Assembly (NCBI GenBank): GCA_021397835.1
Contig: JAJFZO010000168.1
Location: forward strand, 806,001 to 870,000
From: Moringa oleifera
Taxonomy: Eukaryota; Streptophyta; Magnoliopsida; Brassicales; Moringaceae
Length of the DNA: 64,000 nt
Direction: 5' to 3'
Positions 36,601 to 48,809 of this stretch are shown one piece after another. How positions within the stretch are numbered: position 1 is the stretch's first letter; each line of letters begins with the position of its first letter. Both the position numbers and the translations under genes were made by a program. The notes below the pieces were generated by a model that was not told where the DNA came from, ran no database searches, and saw only the letters and a list, made by a program, of their open reading frames with translations.

Positions 36601-39224
36601 TACATGTACTTTTCATTAGCATAGCAACTTATAAAATTTTATATTCAAGATGCATTTGAAATTGATCCTCGCATGAAAAAGTTAATCTTATAGTCAAGTG
36701 GCAATGAATTTAGAACATTCAAGAATATGTTGACAACAAAATATGTAATGCTTTTTGTGGACAATCTTGATACTATAACAACACCACTACGATCTATAAT
36801 TTCATTTCAAAGAATGATTGAGAGAAGTTTGTTAAATCACATCTTTAAGAAGATTTTAAAATATATTTATGTTGTAATATGTTTCTTTGAATCATAAAAA
36901 TTTTTTGTTTCTTTACTAACAGTTGAATAATATTGAAGAAATTGAGTGAGGAACAAAAGGAATGACAAAAATATAGTAAATATCTTCATCGATATTGATC
37001 GGGATGGATATGCAATTTTAGAGCACAAATTGGTAACTTTCTCACTCTTACATTCTTTTTGAGGATTTTAAGATACATTTAAGATACAATATTCTTTATA
37101 AGTTTTAATTTGTTATTCTATATTTGTAGAAAGCAAAAATCAAGGTGGAAGGGGAGATTGATCGTAATAAACTATGAAAGCTAGCACGACAATACAAAGA
37201 AGCACATTATGCTCTAGAAACAATGCCTATTATTGAAAAACTTGTAAGGACTTTTTTTTGTGAATCTTGTATAAATGTTGAAAATTTTGTCTTTATAAGA
37301 TTGTTTGTTTAATTTTGAAGATGATTTCATTTGTCTTTAGGGTCAATTTATTCTGGATTCATTAGATTTTCATTTATCAATCTAACTTTACTGTCTGACT
37401 GATTGTTGTAAGGGAAACTTAGAAACTTTCAGTGTGTGTTTGGCATGAAGGAAAATATGAAGGGATAGAATGCATAAGATTAGTATATTGTTTAATAACA
37501 GACAGTGATGTAGTACGGTCTTTCTTTTTTCTTTTTTTTTGAGAGGGAAAGACAGTACGAGCAGTAAGGCATTAGAAGCAAGGCACTGCTATTTTTTTCT
37601 TTTTGTTCTTTGGAGTTGTGTTTGTGATGATTAATTGGATAATCTATCAATTGATAATGGTGTCATCACCTACTCAGTTTGACAAGATGATTCTTTCTTT
37701 TCTCAAGTATGTGGTTTTCATTGACATTAAATCCTGTCAATAGTTTTCTTGCTTTAAATTCTCAAGCATGCTAAAGATTTTCAATTGTTTTTTTCATACT
37801 AATTAATTCAAAATACCCATTAAAGATGCATCATAGACTTCAAATTTTTTTACTTATTTTCAGTAACATCGATATTCATCTAATGGGTTTAGTTCTAGTT
37901 GCTAATATCAAATATATTCATATGCAATATCTTGCCATATGCCTTGAAAAACTTGTAGTACATACCAAAAAATTGTATGTGTGCAATTTTCATGCAATTT
38001 ATTATTAATCTGGCATGGATTATTATACAATGAGTTAATGGAGTAGTCAAAAGCTAGCACCATTACATTCTCAGGCGATGATGACATCTTAACCAAAGCT
38101 CTTGGTATATTTATTCATCAGAATAAAATATTTGTTTGCCAAAGCAATTCAGGTTTTTTATGGACTGAAGATCCTCTTTTGTTTTTTCCTTCCCATTTAT
38201 GATGATGTTTATTCTTGTTTAGTGGTTCACCATGTTCATTGATCTTAGTGACCTGACAAAAATATCAATATAAATATTTAGTCATTTTAGGTCACTGTGT
38301 TATTTGGCTTGGTTAAATTCAAGTATGATGGACTTTGGCGAATCACTTTCATGAAGATGTCTTATGATGATAAGTGAGATTTACTATAACACTTTATTGA
38401 ATCGCTTTGATGAACATGTCCTCTGCAATATTTAATTCATTCTTCTTCTTCTTCACTGTACAATGAAAACTAATTGTATTCCCAACCTTTTATTGTGCTT
38501 AATTTTCAATCTTTGTTACAATTGCTTATTTATTTTGATATGTAAATTAGCCATATAGTTAATAAAGATGATCTAACAATGTATCTTTTCTATAACTATT
38601 GTAAGAGTGATATCATTCACTGGGTTTTTTTTTATGTATTTGCTTTAAAATATATATAATTTTTAGTTTAATGACGTAATGCTATAAATGTGTATTGTAG
38701 TTATTTTGTTTATATATTTTTCGTAAGATGCAATGATTTTAGTTATAAATATATATATATATATATATAACTTTTATTATTTGATATTATTTGCATTGTT
38801 TAACTATTACAATTGCAAAAACAAACAATAAATATTAATTAATTAAAAATCTAAAAATAAAACTTTATGATTAATTAATAAAAATATAATTATGATGGTC
38901 ATGAAAACCATCATGAACAAGTGAAAGTTTTTTATGATAGTCATTAACAATCCTCAAGATACTTCTATGACGGTTACAGACGACCACCATGAGTATTTTA
39001 TGATGGTCTATCATGGACTATCATGAGTTTTTTATAGTGGTCTATCACAGATCATCATTAAAACTTTAACCTATTTATGACGATAGAAAACTATTACGAA
39101 TTTATGACCGTCAGCAAGGGTTGCAAGTTTCTATGCCATCTCTTAGATGACATTTTCTTGACCATCATAAAAGGTTTTTTATGATAAGCAATGTCCATCA
39201 TAAAAAGCTTATTTTCTTGTGGTG
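33683..39224 (+). mobile_element. CACTA (En/Spm) transposon, 5.5 kb, decayed
   Basis: The left end CACCATTAAAAA... and the right end, read inversely as CACCACAAGAAAATAAGC, both run into AGCTTTTTATGATGG. CACTA elements begin CACTACAAGAAA. The target duplication is AAG (33680-33682 and 39225-39227), the 3 bp expected. Sub-terminal regions carry many ATGATGGTC/GACCATCAT units (33700-33830; 38890-39200). It sits inside a MIR159-like hairpin. Confidence 0.88.
36370..37260 (+). pseudogene. CACTA transposase remnant (Transposase_24 / Ptta-En-Spm type)
   Basis: Read through stops and frameshifts: TLSVLACTMVIITYSD, QKVPNHLKEKVWEYV, FEIDPRMKKLIL, SSGNEFRTFKNMLTTKYVM and LFVDNL, then further on KAKIKVEGEIDR and KEAHYALETMPIIEKL. 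These match the plant transposase pattern VPxHLKExVWExV...FDIDPRxK. Dead copy; segments between the exon-like pieces are AT-rich and may be introns. Confidence 0.75.
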
Positions 39225-39227
39225 AAG

Positions 39228-39395
39228 GAAGGAGAGAGGCTGTAGCCATCTACTGGTTCATGGATACCTTTAGGTTGTGTTATTTAAGGAGTTATATCAC
39301 ACACAACTTAAATATTTGCATGACTTAAAAGATGTGATTATCTTATCTTTTTTTTTTTTAATTGAACTAAAAGGAGCTCTACTCATGGATTTTTG
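39228..39395 (+). pseudogene. MIR159-like unit 3, 3' part
   Basis: Continues the unit cut at 33682: GGCTGTAGCCATCTACTGG, ggttcatggatacctttagg, the loop, then tatttgcatgacttaaaa and the 3' arm TTGAACTAAAAGGAGCTCTA (39362-39381). It pairs with the 5' arm left of the transposon at about 13 of 17 positions, including compensatory changes relative to copies 1 and 2. Confidence 0.65.
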
Positions 39396-39399
39396 TCTT

Positions 39400-42300
39400 G
39401 TTATATTATATGATATTTATATTATTTTTATTTTTATATTTTTTATATCTTTTTTCTCTTCCTTTTTTTTCAAAATTATTTTTAAAAAAAATTGTAAATT
39501 TTTGGAGGTAAAGTTTAATTTGATTCAAATTAAAGTTTAAAATTCAGTCCTCTAAATAGAATTTATATTAAAAAGTAAACTTAAAATATAATTTTTTATA
39601 TATATTCAATTTTTCTAAAAGAATAAAATCATATAGAAAATATAGACATGAAAATAACTTAGTAACAAAACATAATTGTAAACATTTGATTTATAAGATT
39701 GAATACATATATATATATATATATATAGGAATATCAAGGGAGCATATATTCAAAAATAACTTTTTTTGGATAAATAAATTATTCATATATCATTTTAAAT
39801 TTTTAATGAATAATTTTTAATATTTAGTTTATTAACATGTTTTTTAAATTTTTTTTGGTATTCTTATATTTTAATAATATTTTATTATTTATATACATTT
39901 GTAATAAAGTTTATATTTTATTTACTTGTTTTAATAATCAAATATTACTAAAAGCTTTGCAAAATATCATTCATTAATCAATTTCTTTTCAAGAATACAC
40001 CAAGAAAATAAAAGATCTTAATTCAAATAATCTATATATATATACACACACACATTGTATGAAACACATTAAAAATGTGAGTGAAATTAATACTATTAAT
40101 TGGGTTTCAAAATCTAATATATGGAAAAGAAAAATCTAATTATGTATGCACATCAAAATCTTAATTTTTTTGGAAGAAAAATTAGTTTTTCAAGACAAAT
40201 GCAAGCCACTTGATTTTTTAAGATATTGTGAACTAAACACAATCTCAAAATCATGACATATACATATGTGTGTGTGTGTATGCTTCTTGTTTTTAAGGAA
40301 GCAAGTTTTAAATTTTATTTTCTCAATAAATAAATTATTCACATATTCTTTTAATTTTTGGGTAAATAAATTTTCATTGTTCAGTTTATTGATAATTCTC
40401 TTAAAATAATTTTTTTGAGTACTATTATATTTTGAAACTATTTTTATTATTTAAATACATTTATAATATAATTTTATATTTTATTGACTTGTTTGATTTG
40501 TCAAATATAACTAAAATCCTATTATTCAATCATTGTTTCTATACTTATAGTTTGAATTGATATACGAAAGATTAAAATTTATAAGGAAAATCATTAATCA
40601 AATATTTTTCAAATATACACAATCAACATATTACATCTTAATTTAAACATGTTGTCATTGGAACTCTCTTTAGTGATCAGTCTTCTTTGGGTGGCTTCAA
40701 TTCCTTTTTATATTCTGACGGCCTCAATTGCTCCCATTTGGACATCGTGTTGGCCCATACTTATCGTGGTTTCATTCGTCCACTCGGCATGGCTTCCCTG
40801 ACGCCTCCTTTTATCTACGTTCAGGTCATGCTCAATGTGGCGACGGGTCTGCTGGTCAAATCATCCATCTTGAACTTCATAAGTTGGTTGAGACATACGA
40901 AAAATTATGAGTTAATTAAATAATGTTCATTGGGTTTCAAAATCCAATATATGGAATTAGTATTTTAGTCTTTTAAACAAAAAATTTTGCGGTCCAGTTT
41001 GCAACTAATTGTAGTCTAAATTATGAAATTTTTTTTCCAGTTAATGGGACGATTAAATTGAAGGTCAAGAACAATTGGTGGTTCAGATATCGTTTAATAA
41101 TTAGTAATTAGGCCAAGTTAAATATATTGATTTAAAATTAGGTTGACTTGTGGGCCTTAAATTTTGAATTTGATTATCTAATAAATCAGCATCAATTAAA
41201 TCAAATAAATTAATCATATTTAAATTAAATTCATTTTATTGGTTTTAAATTTAATATAAAATTTGATATAATGAATTTAGTTAAGAAAAAGATTTTATCA
41301 CTAAAAGAATTAGTAACAAAGTTCTTCAATAAATGTTATATTAATATAACATGCATCATACATAAATTTATTAGCTCAAAAAGACAGTGGCTTTATAATA
41401 GTGGTCTATCATATGTAAAGACCGTAAAACCCTTTCAAAAGGTCAAAAGAGGCAATGATGAAAGATTTTTCATTAAAAATTTAATGTCAAAAATACTTTA
41501 ATTATTTAAAATGAAGTTTATTTATTTAAATATTTTTAAAACATTTTTACATATCTCTTTTTATTTTTTTCTAAGAATATTTCAAACAGAGATGGTAAGT
41601 ATATATGTGAATAAGTGTTTAAAACAAAAGAATATATGCATTTAGCAACTTCTTCAACCTCTCACTTTACTCTTAGGATTGTTCAGCTTGTTGCATTTGG
41701 CACTTGTAGGCTTGAATGAATAATTACAATTTGTTAGCAATAACTTAGACAAATTTTAAGATAAGATAATTTGATCCAATTTGTAATTATTAGTTAATCT
41801 TCAATCTCTATATCAAATTCCTTTTTACAATACAAAAATCTTTTATAATACATTTGATTCAAGAGATAAAATAAATATTCTGTAAGAATAAAAAAAATAA
41901 AATAAAGAAACTATTATTATGCTCGACTCACTAAAATAGAATACGGTGTGAATTATAGTTTATAAAAAAAATGAGGTAGAGAAATAATGTTTTAGTAATT
42001 ATTTTTTATTTTCAAAATAATAATATTATAAAAATAATGATAATATTAATTAATATTTTAATAATGACAATATGATATTTTTTTGTTCCAATTGTTATAT
42101 ATATAAGAACAAACTTAATTTTTTTAAAAATATTTTGGAAATAAAAGATTATAACTATTCTTTGTTTTTACATAATAGCTATTCCAAGGGTTAATTTCAA
42201 AATTATTATTTTAGAGTTTCACTTTTAAAGCAACTTAATTTATATGTTTATTTGGTGTATTTTATTTTTATTTATTTTATTTAATTCATTTAAATTTAAA

Positions 42301-44690
42301 TTTAAATTTAAATTTTATGTTTTAAATTTTATTAATAAAAATATTTATAATATAATTTATATTTCATTAACTTGTTTTACTTGTCAAACATCATTGGAAG
42401 CACTTGAGACATGTTGGCATAAAAGAGAAATAACTAATTAGCAGTAATTTAGCCAAATTTTGAGGTAAGATAATTGATGGAATTTGTGATTATTAGTTGG
42501 TCTCAATTTCTATATCAAATTTGTTTGTTCAGATCTCAAATCTCTTAGATTGCCCTAATTGAAAGCTGAAAAATGAGTAAATTGCCTTCCATATTTGCTT
42601 TTTATTTTCCAAAACTAGTTTCTTTCTATTTTTGTAAGATACTAAAACCTATTAAAAATTAATTTAATTAAATTTATATTAAAAATTTTAGTTTAAGACA
42701 AATTGAATTTAGTTTTTGAAATTAAATATTTTTCAAAGTGAAAACAATAAAAATATTATTTTTTGAAGAAAATAAAAAATATGAAATTAACATAAAACTA
42801 AAATTGAAATTCGCACTTTTCTCTTTTTCTCCATTTTTCCTTTTTTATTCTTCTTTTATTTTTACAATTAAAAACTTTTAAAGGTAAAATCTAATTTAAC
42901 TCAAATTTGAAATTTGAAATTGAGTCCATTGAATAGAGATTACATCAAAAATTAAACTTAATATATGATCTGTTTATATTTATTCAATATTTATTCATAA
43001 AAAGAACACATGATAGCATAGAAAATATAAATACGGAAAGAATTTAATAACAATATATAGCTGAAAAAAATATTTGATATATGAGATTGAATAGGAAAAT
43101 ATTTTTTCTTAAAAAATATTTTTTAGGAAGCTTAGATTCAAAAATAATTTTTTGGATATATAAAAAAATTATTCACATATTATTTTAAATTTTAGATAAA
43201 TAAAACTTTCATATTTGGTTTTTATAATAAGTCGTTGAAAATCATCTTTTTGGTATTCTTATATTTTAATAACAATTTTTATTATTTAGGTTGATTTATA
43301 ATATAATTTATATTTTATTAACTGGTTTTATTGGTCAAATATCACTAAAAGCGTATTATTCAATGATCATTTCCATACATAGAGTTTAAATTAATAGATA
43401 AAACATTATAATTTGCAAAAAGAAATCATTCGATAATCAAATATTTTTCAAAATACATAAATAAAACGACTCATCTTAATGGACGATACAATATGTGTAT
43501 ATATACACACACATACATTGCACAAAACCTACAAAACAATATATGAGTTAAATAAATAATGTTCATTGTGTTTCAAAATCCAATGTATGGAATTGGTATT
43601 TTAGTCTTTCAAAAAAAAAAAAAAAAAGGTTACCTAAGTGATGTATATCAAAATCTTATTAATTTATCCAAAAACTTTTAGTTTCACAAATCAAATCCAA
43701 AAATTTTCATTTTCCATGTTTAAAGTTTATGGTTTAGTGGATCCCTATTTCGCTTAATCTATACATTTTTTATTAAAAAAATTTAGTCAATTAAGCCTTT
43801 TAGCTTGATTTTTTTGGGTCCTTTGTTTTTTAATGAGTGAGCTTTTAATGTATTTGGTTGAGTTGAGTTGAGTTATTCATTTTAAGTTTAATTGCAAATG
43901 TAGATCACAGAAAACCCAATCTCATTATAGCTAGATCCAAATAAACATATAACATTTACGTATATAAATAAATAATTAAATTTAGATTTAAACTTTTTGA
44001 TTAAATATTAAAAAACTTGAGTTATATTTTATTTTTTAATTTAAATTTTAATATATTAATCAAATAAATTATATATTTAATTTTCTAATTTAGTTTAAAT
44101 TAGATTTTGATGCAAATGGTAAAACATTAAGAATATTTTCATTGTTAGATTCACCTATTTTTTAATGAATTTTTAGGTTTTTCATGGTGTAAAATTTCTT
44201 TTTTAAAAAAAAAAAGTTTTTAAATATTTCAAAAGTTTTAAATTCTTTAAAAATAATAACTTGAATTTTTTTTTTTTACGTCCATGAAATTAAAATTTAT
44301 TGTAGGCATGAAATATTTTAATTTCAATTTTTCTAAAAAAAAATTAATTATATAATTTAAATTAAATCAAATTAAAATATTAAATATACAATTGATCTAA
44401 TCGATATTAATTTAAAAATGTAAAAAAATAAGTATTGTTCAATTTTTTTTTTTTATCTTTACGCTCCGATTTTTCTTTTTATGGTTGTTTTTTGTAAATT
44501 GGATATACGTATGATTACAATTTTAGTAGTATATAAAATTTATCATTATATTTTTTATTATGCTAGAATTATTTCCTTTAGTAATTATTTAAAGTTTATT
44601 TTTTACTGATTATCTATTATTAAATGTATTTATTTATTTTATATATTTATTCAATGGACTTACGCTTGGCCCATTTTCATCAACTTTAGA
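39400..44690. repeat. AT-rich region with four degenerate copies of a noncoding repeat
   Basis: Similar stretches of about 220-400 bp occur at 39750-40060, 40310-40630, 42190-42410 and 43140-43560, sharing ATTATTCACATAT, GGTATTCTTATATTTTAATA and TTGTCAAATATCACTAAAAGC. A fragment of the MIR-unit promoter (attgccttccatatttgc) is at 42440-42660. Apart from the short segment at 40640-40920 I see no genes. Confidence 0.55.
40640..40920 (+). pseudogene. GC-richer gene fragment, unidentified
   Basis: Nearly balanced base composition inside very AT-rich DNA, with two overlapping plus frames open (40687-40923, 78 aa; 40728-40910, 60 aa). The second reads HGFPDASFYLRSGHAQCGDG and IIHLELHKLVETYEKL, which looks protein-like but which I do not recognise. 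Probably a captured or decayed exon. Confidence 0.3.
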
Positions 44691-44802
44691 AGCCCACTTT
44701 CATTGGACAAAGTCCAGACTCTTCCAGCAAAGCCTGAAGGCTTCCGGAACCTTACAAGAACTATCCAAAACCGACTGAGACCTGCAAGCAAAGCCTCAAG
44801 GC

Positions 44803-44825
44803 TTCCAGAACCTACTGGAACTTTC
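44803..44825 (+). promoter_or_regulatory. Strong heat-shock element of the second sHSP gene
   Basis: Five alternating modules with exact 2-nt spacers: TTC, GAA, TAC, GAA, TTC; four are perfect. A second cluster, TTCcgGAAccTTA, lies at 44742-44754. The TATA position, aligned with the paralogue, holds TTTTATTACC (about 44878-44887), a weak TATA. Confidence 0.8.
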
Positions 44826-45016
44826 TTTTAGCCGAAGAGGAGTTATCCTAGAAGGTGCCAGATTCATCGTCTGCTTCTTTTATTACCCATTCTATCCTCC
44901 CTCTCTGACCATCGAAGTCAGGATTGAACAAATTTTCAGCTGATTCTCAGAGAAACCTAACTCTTTTATTTCTGACTCATAGTTTTCCTTTGAACCAACA
45001 ATTTTCTTATTAGACA

Positions 45017-45475
45017 ATGTCGTTGATACCGAGCTTCTTTGACAACAGACGAAGCAACTTCTTCGGCCCATTCTCCGTCTGGGATCCCTTCAAGGACTTT
45101 CCCTTCCCATCCTCCTCACTTTCTCAGGGAAATGCAGCAGCGGTGAATGCACGTGTCGACTGGAAGGAGACCGCAGAGGCCCACGTGTTCACGGCGGACC
45201 TTCCGGGAATGAGGAAGGAGGAAGTGAAAGTGGAGGTCGAAGACGGCGGGGTGTTGCAGATCAGCGGGGAGAGACACGTGGAGAAGGAGGACAAGAATGA
45301 TACGTGGCACAGAGTAGAGCGCAGTAGCGGGAAGTTCTCGAGGAGATTCAGGCTGCCGGAGAACGTGAAGATGGATGAGGTGAAGGCTTCCATGGAGAAT
45401 GGGGTGCTGACGGTGACGGTGCCGAAAGCAGAGGTGAAGAAGCCTGATGTGAAGTCCATTGAGATCTCTGGTTGA
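45017..45475 (+). CDS. Class I cytosolic small heat-shock protein (HSP20), second copy
   Basis: Intronless 152-aa protein with the same architecture as the gene at 1305-847: N-terminal [24 protein letters not shown] opening the alpha-crystallin domain, GVLTVTVPK and the C-terminal IEI. It is closer to the class I consensus than its paralogue (DPFKDFPF rather than [19 protein letters not shown] rather than [11 protein letters not shown]). The start is fixed by the class I N-terminus. Homology between the copies spans about 44690-45675 against 1640-640 in reverse orientation, including promoter and 3' UTR. The strong heat-shock element predicts high heat inducibility despite a degenerate TATA box. 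It is very probably functional. Confidence 0.96.
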   Translation: MSLIPSFFDNRRSNFFGPFSVWDPFKDFPFPSSSLSQGNAAAVNARVDWKETAEAHVFTADLPGMRKEEVKVEVEDGGVLQISGERHVEKEDKNDTWHRVERSSGKFSRRFRLPENVKMDEVKASMENGVLTVTVPKAEVKKPDVKSIEISG

Positions 45476-45741
45476 TAGAGGGTATCTTTGATTTGACCAT
45501 GAAAGCATTTGGACGTGTATTGGTTCCTCGCTGATATCCTTCGCATTTTGCTTGACCTGTCTGTTCTTGCAGATGGCTGAGTCTGTTTCAGATTATAATG
45601 TAATATGCCTTTAGTAAAAGAAAAGGTTGAATAAATCTGGCTACTTTTAAGTACTGATATTGTCGAACAGTTGGCAAATTTATGCCTCTTTCAAATAGAA
45701 CCGTCTGAAAATGATTTGGCGGAACATGTCGGACTCGCTGC

Positions 45742-46367
45742 GTTGCTCAGCCATCCCAAAAAAGAGAACAATCCCGGAGGCTTTAGTATTGGCCCATCAG
45801 ATGGAAAGAATGCCATTATGAGCATGAGGAGGTCCATTTATTATAGCAAAAGAAGTAGCCTTGGTATTCACCGTCGGATGTTAAGTCCACGCAACCTCCT
45901 CAAAACAGAAAAGGGGGTAATTATGAAAAAGAGAAAAAAAAAAAAAAGAGATTTCCCAAGAGATAAAAATATTTAGTGTCAAGAGTCTCTTTCACTACTT
46001 AAAATGAAGTTTATTCTTCCACATCTTTTAAAGTTTTTTTTTTTTTTTGATAAAACCAACATTATCTCCTTAAACAACCAGTGGAATGCATTTCATTGTG
46101 GCATGAAAGAGTAACTATAGGTTATTAGCAATAATTTTTGGTGAATTTAAAATCAAATTGAAGCAATTGGGTTTACATGTAGCTTTGTGAATAAGATTAA
46201 ATTCAATAATGTGATTTATTATATATTTTATTAATGAATTATAGGAATATCAATATGAAAATGACATACACTAAGCATATAAATGTTTATTATTTATTTG
46301 TATTATTTATAATTAATTGATAGCTCAGCCTCAAGAATTGTTCTCTTTTTTGGGATGGCTGAGCAAC
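45742..46367. repeat. Foldback with 31-bp perfect arms
   Basis: Bases 45742-45772 (GTTGCTCAGCCATCCC...) are the exact reverse complement of 46337-46367. Similarity continues weakly inward (GAGGCT). The spacer is AT-rich, and the right arm lies inside an LTR-like sequence. It may be a foldback transposon or an inverted copy of a gene fragment; the left arm overlaps a 101-codon frame (45671-45976) I do not trust. Confidence 0.7.
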
Positions 46368-46640
46368 ACGGAGAGTCACTTTCTCATATGCAATTGCACA
46401 CATTACAATAGAGCCGCCGTGTAAGTAGTAATTTGGTTTTTTTATTTTTTTGGACATTAATCATGGCTATCATCATAAATTTAGGTAAGTTCTTAAATTT
46501 CAAATTATATTCTTGATGATCTATATGATTTTATCAACTATACAAATATGTTGTTTTGGAAATTATCTTTGATCTTACAATAACAATTAAATTTGTTCAT
46601 TTTAATTATAATCTTAAAATCTTCTTGGATTGATGCCAGA
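46140..46640 (+). mobile_element. LTR-like sequence of a copia remnant, copy 1
   Basis: Similar to 50660-51190 (blocks gattaaattcaataatg, taatgaattata, ttattatttatttgtattat, atcatggctatcatcataaa). It lies on the left of a copia gag remnant, the other copy on its right. Ends are not defined. Confidence 0.45.
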
Positions 46641-46942
46641 GCATGGACACATGAATTACAATGGATGCATTTTTATTACTATGTGGAAATTAAAAACATT
46701 AAATTTTTTGTTACTTTTTGCAGTTTATTTTATGATTTAAACGGTAAATTTATGACTTAAAATATGTTTTAGATGAAGAGCTATCGTAAAACTGGACGTC
46801 ACTCACCATTAAAGACCATAGGATTTGCTAAGCGGCAGCGTGCGGTAGCCATCGAGTTGCCAGTGAATTGAGCGTATTGCTTAGTCCTTCTTCAATGAAA
46901 ACGGTAAAATAATATTTTATTATTAAAAATTAAAAAAATTAT
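46640..46942. other. Unassigned sequence left of the Pack-MULE
   Basis: Bases 46774-46872 are GC-richer and read a short frame (MKSYRKTGRHSPLK, continuing to LPVN) after a TTTTAG acceptor-like site. No family recognised. Confidence 0.3.
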
Positions 46943-47861
46943 AGGTAAATATCATTTAAAACCCTGACCTTAACACTATCTCTCCAAACAGACCCTTACT
47001 TTCAAAAGTTATCCAAACGAACCTCGACTTTTTAATTTTGTCCAAATTAAACCTTAATTACAAACGCCGTTTAAATTAACCATCTCTGTAAGGGCATCAT
47101 CGTCTATTCACTTCCTAAATCAATCCGAGCTTCCTTCCCTGTTCTTTCACCAGAGTCGGGGTTCGTTTTCTGGTGCTTTCGTTTACTGCTGCAACTGTCC
47201 ATTCGCGAGAGCCGATCAGCAGAGACATCTCCAATCAACCTGACGTCATCCGAGGGCGAGAGGAGATTCAGATTCTCCGGCCGGCGAACCTTGGAGTAAG
47301 AGAGGATCCCGTTCCTGAGAAGGAGCCACCTGGATCTCCACCCATTTCCGTAATTGGTCCACTTGTAGAGCACTCCGGCGACAGTAGTCTCAGATCCCGT
47401 CTGCTGCCGTACGCCATTTCCTCCATCAGATCCACCAAATGCTGTCGCCGGCAAACTCTTCGTTCTCGTCAACAGCCACGGCGCCACCTCCGGCGATTGG
47501 TCCCCTATGCCGTTGGGACTCTCTAGCGAGATACAGCACAGCGGATGCAATTCTTTCACCCGCATTTTGTGCTATCCCTCGATCTTAATCACAAACGAAC
47601 CAAACAAAACACATTTAGCATTCAAACTAAGGTTTAATTTGGAAGGAAGCTCGGATATAGCACAGGGAAGGAAGCTCGGATTGATTTAGGAAGTGAATAG
47701 ACGATGATGCCCTTACAGAGATGGTTAATTTAAACGGCGTTTGTAATTAAGGTTTAATTTGGACAAAATTAAAAAGTCGAGGTTCGTTTGGATAACTTTT
47801 GAAAGTAAGGGTCTGTTTGGAGAGATAGTGTTAAGGTCAGGGTTTTAAATGATATTTACCC
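46943..47861. mobile_element. Pack-MULE with 200-bp TIRs and 9-bp target duplication
   Basis: TIRs 46943-47142 and 47662-47861 are reverse complements over 200 bp, with only the outermost base differing (A versus G), so the insertion or last TIR homogenisation is recent. The target duplication AAAAATTAT is exact (46934-46942 and 47862-47870), the 9 bp typical of Mutator-like elements. The interior contains no transposase but a captured host gene start. The right interior (47631-47661) repeats pieces of the TIR, a sign of rearrangement during capture. Confidence 0.93.
47104..47565 (-). pseudogene. Captured N-terminal fragment of an oxysterol-binding-protein-related (ORP) gene
   Basis: A 153-aa open frame. 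Residues 7-21 ([15 protein letters not shown]) and the block at 64-93, containing [17 protein letters not shown] and NGILSYSKV, match the start and pleckstrin-homology domain of plant ORP1/2-type lipid-transfer proteins. The PH domain is cut after about residue 115 and the ligand-binding ORD is absent. The last about 12 residues (from 142) are encoded by the transposon's own TIR. The position expected to carry the family's initiator Met reads Leu6, and translation would start six codons upstream. It could be transcribed as a chimeric gene or act as an antisense source against the parent gene; no evidence for either is visible. Carriage in a Pack-MULE is certain; function is not. Confidence 0.8.
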
Positions 47862-47870
47862 AAAAATTAT

Positions 47871-48800
47871 TTTTAATGAAATAATAGATTTAATTTTTTA
47901 ATTTAGTATCATTATTGTAATTATATTAAATTAGTATAATTTTAAATTAATTTTTTATAAATTAATTTTTAAAAAATTTTAAATCAAAAATATTTTTGAT
48001 TAATAATTTAATAAACATGTGATATTATTTAAAAAATTACATCATTAAAAATATTTCATTAAAATTTTTAAAATAAAATTAGTATTTAATATATAATTTT
48101 ATTTTATTTAAATTAATAATAATAATAATTTATTTAATTAATAATAAAATAATATATATTATTAAAATTATGATTTAAAAATATATAAAAATTTAAAATA
48201 ATTTATAATTTATGATATAATTTAAATTTTTGTATGAACATGATAAAAATAAAATTTTTTTAATTGATAACACAATATAATAAATATAACAACATATTAA
48301 TAATTATAATTAAAATTAAAATTATAATATTAATTAAAATTAAAATATTTTAATAATAATAAATTAACTTTAAAACTATTTAGATTGTGAGAAAGTCATT
48401 TTTACTTTTTCTTACACCACCAAAATATTTAAAAATGAGAAAGTATGTAAAATTATTTTATCAAAAAATGATACATTATCGTAAAAATATAAGTAACTCA
48501 TAAAAATAATTAAGTTAAAATTACGATAAAAATATTTTTATAATATTTAAGTAATACATTATTAATTTTAAAATTTATTAAAAATTAAAATTTATTATAT
48601 AATATTAATTTTTTAAAAAATATAAATATAAATTAAAAATTTAAATTATATTAATTATTTTAAAAATATTTATAAATATTTTTATTAATAATTATTATTT
48701 ATATTATTAAAATAATATTATAATATTAATTTAATGTAAATAAATTAAAAATAAAAAATTTAATATTAAAATATTTAAAAATTTTAATATTAAATTAATG
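47871..48800. other. Extremely AT-rich stretch, no gene
   Basis: Nearly pure A/T with AATATT and TTAATAAT runs. Nothing coding seen. Confidence 0.7.
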
Positions 48801-48809
48801 TTAAATTCA

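Noticed and set aside
45671..45976. 101-codon plus-strand frame after the second sHSP gene
   Set aside because: No recognisable domain, Lys-run C-terminus, and it overlaps the left arm of the inverted repeat and the sHSP 3' flank.
47173..47526. 117-codon plus-strand frame in the Pack-MULE
   Set aside because: Antisense of the ORP-derived frame, which has clear PH-domain motifs on the minus strand.
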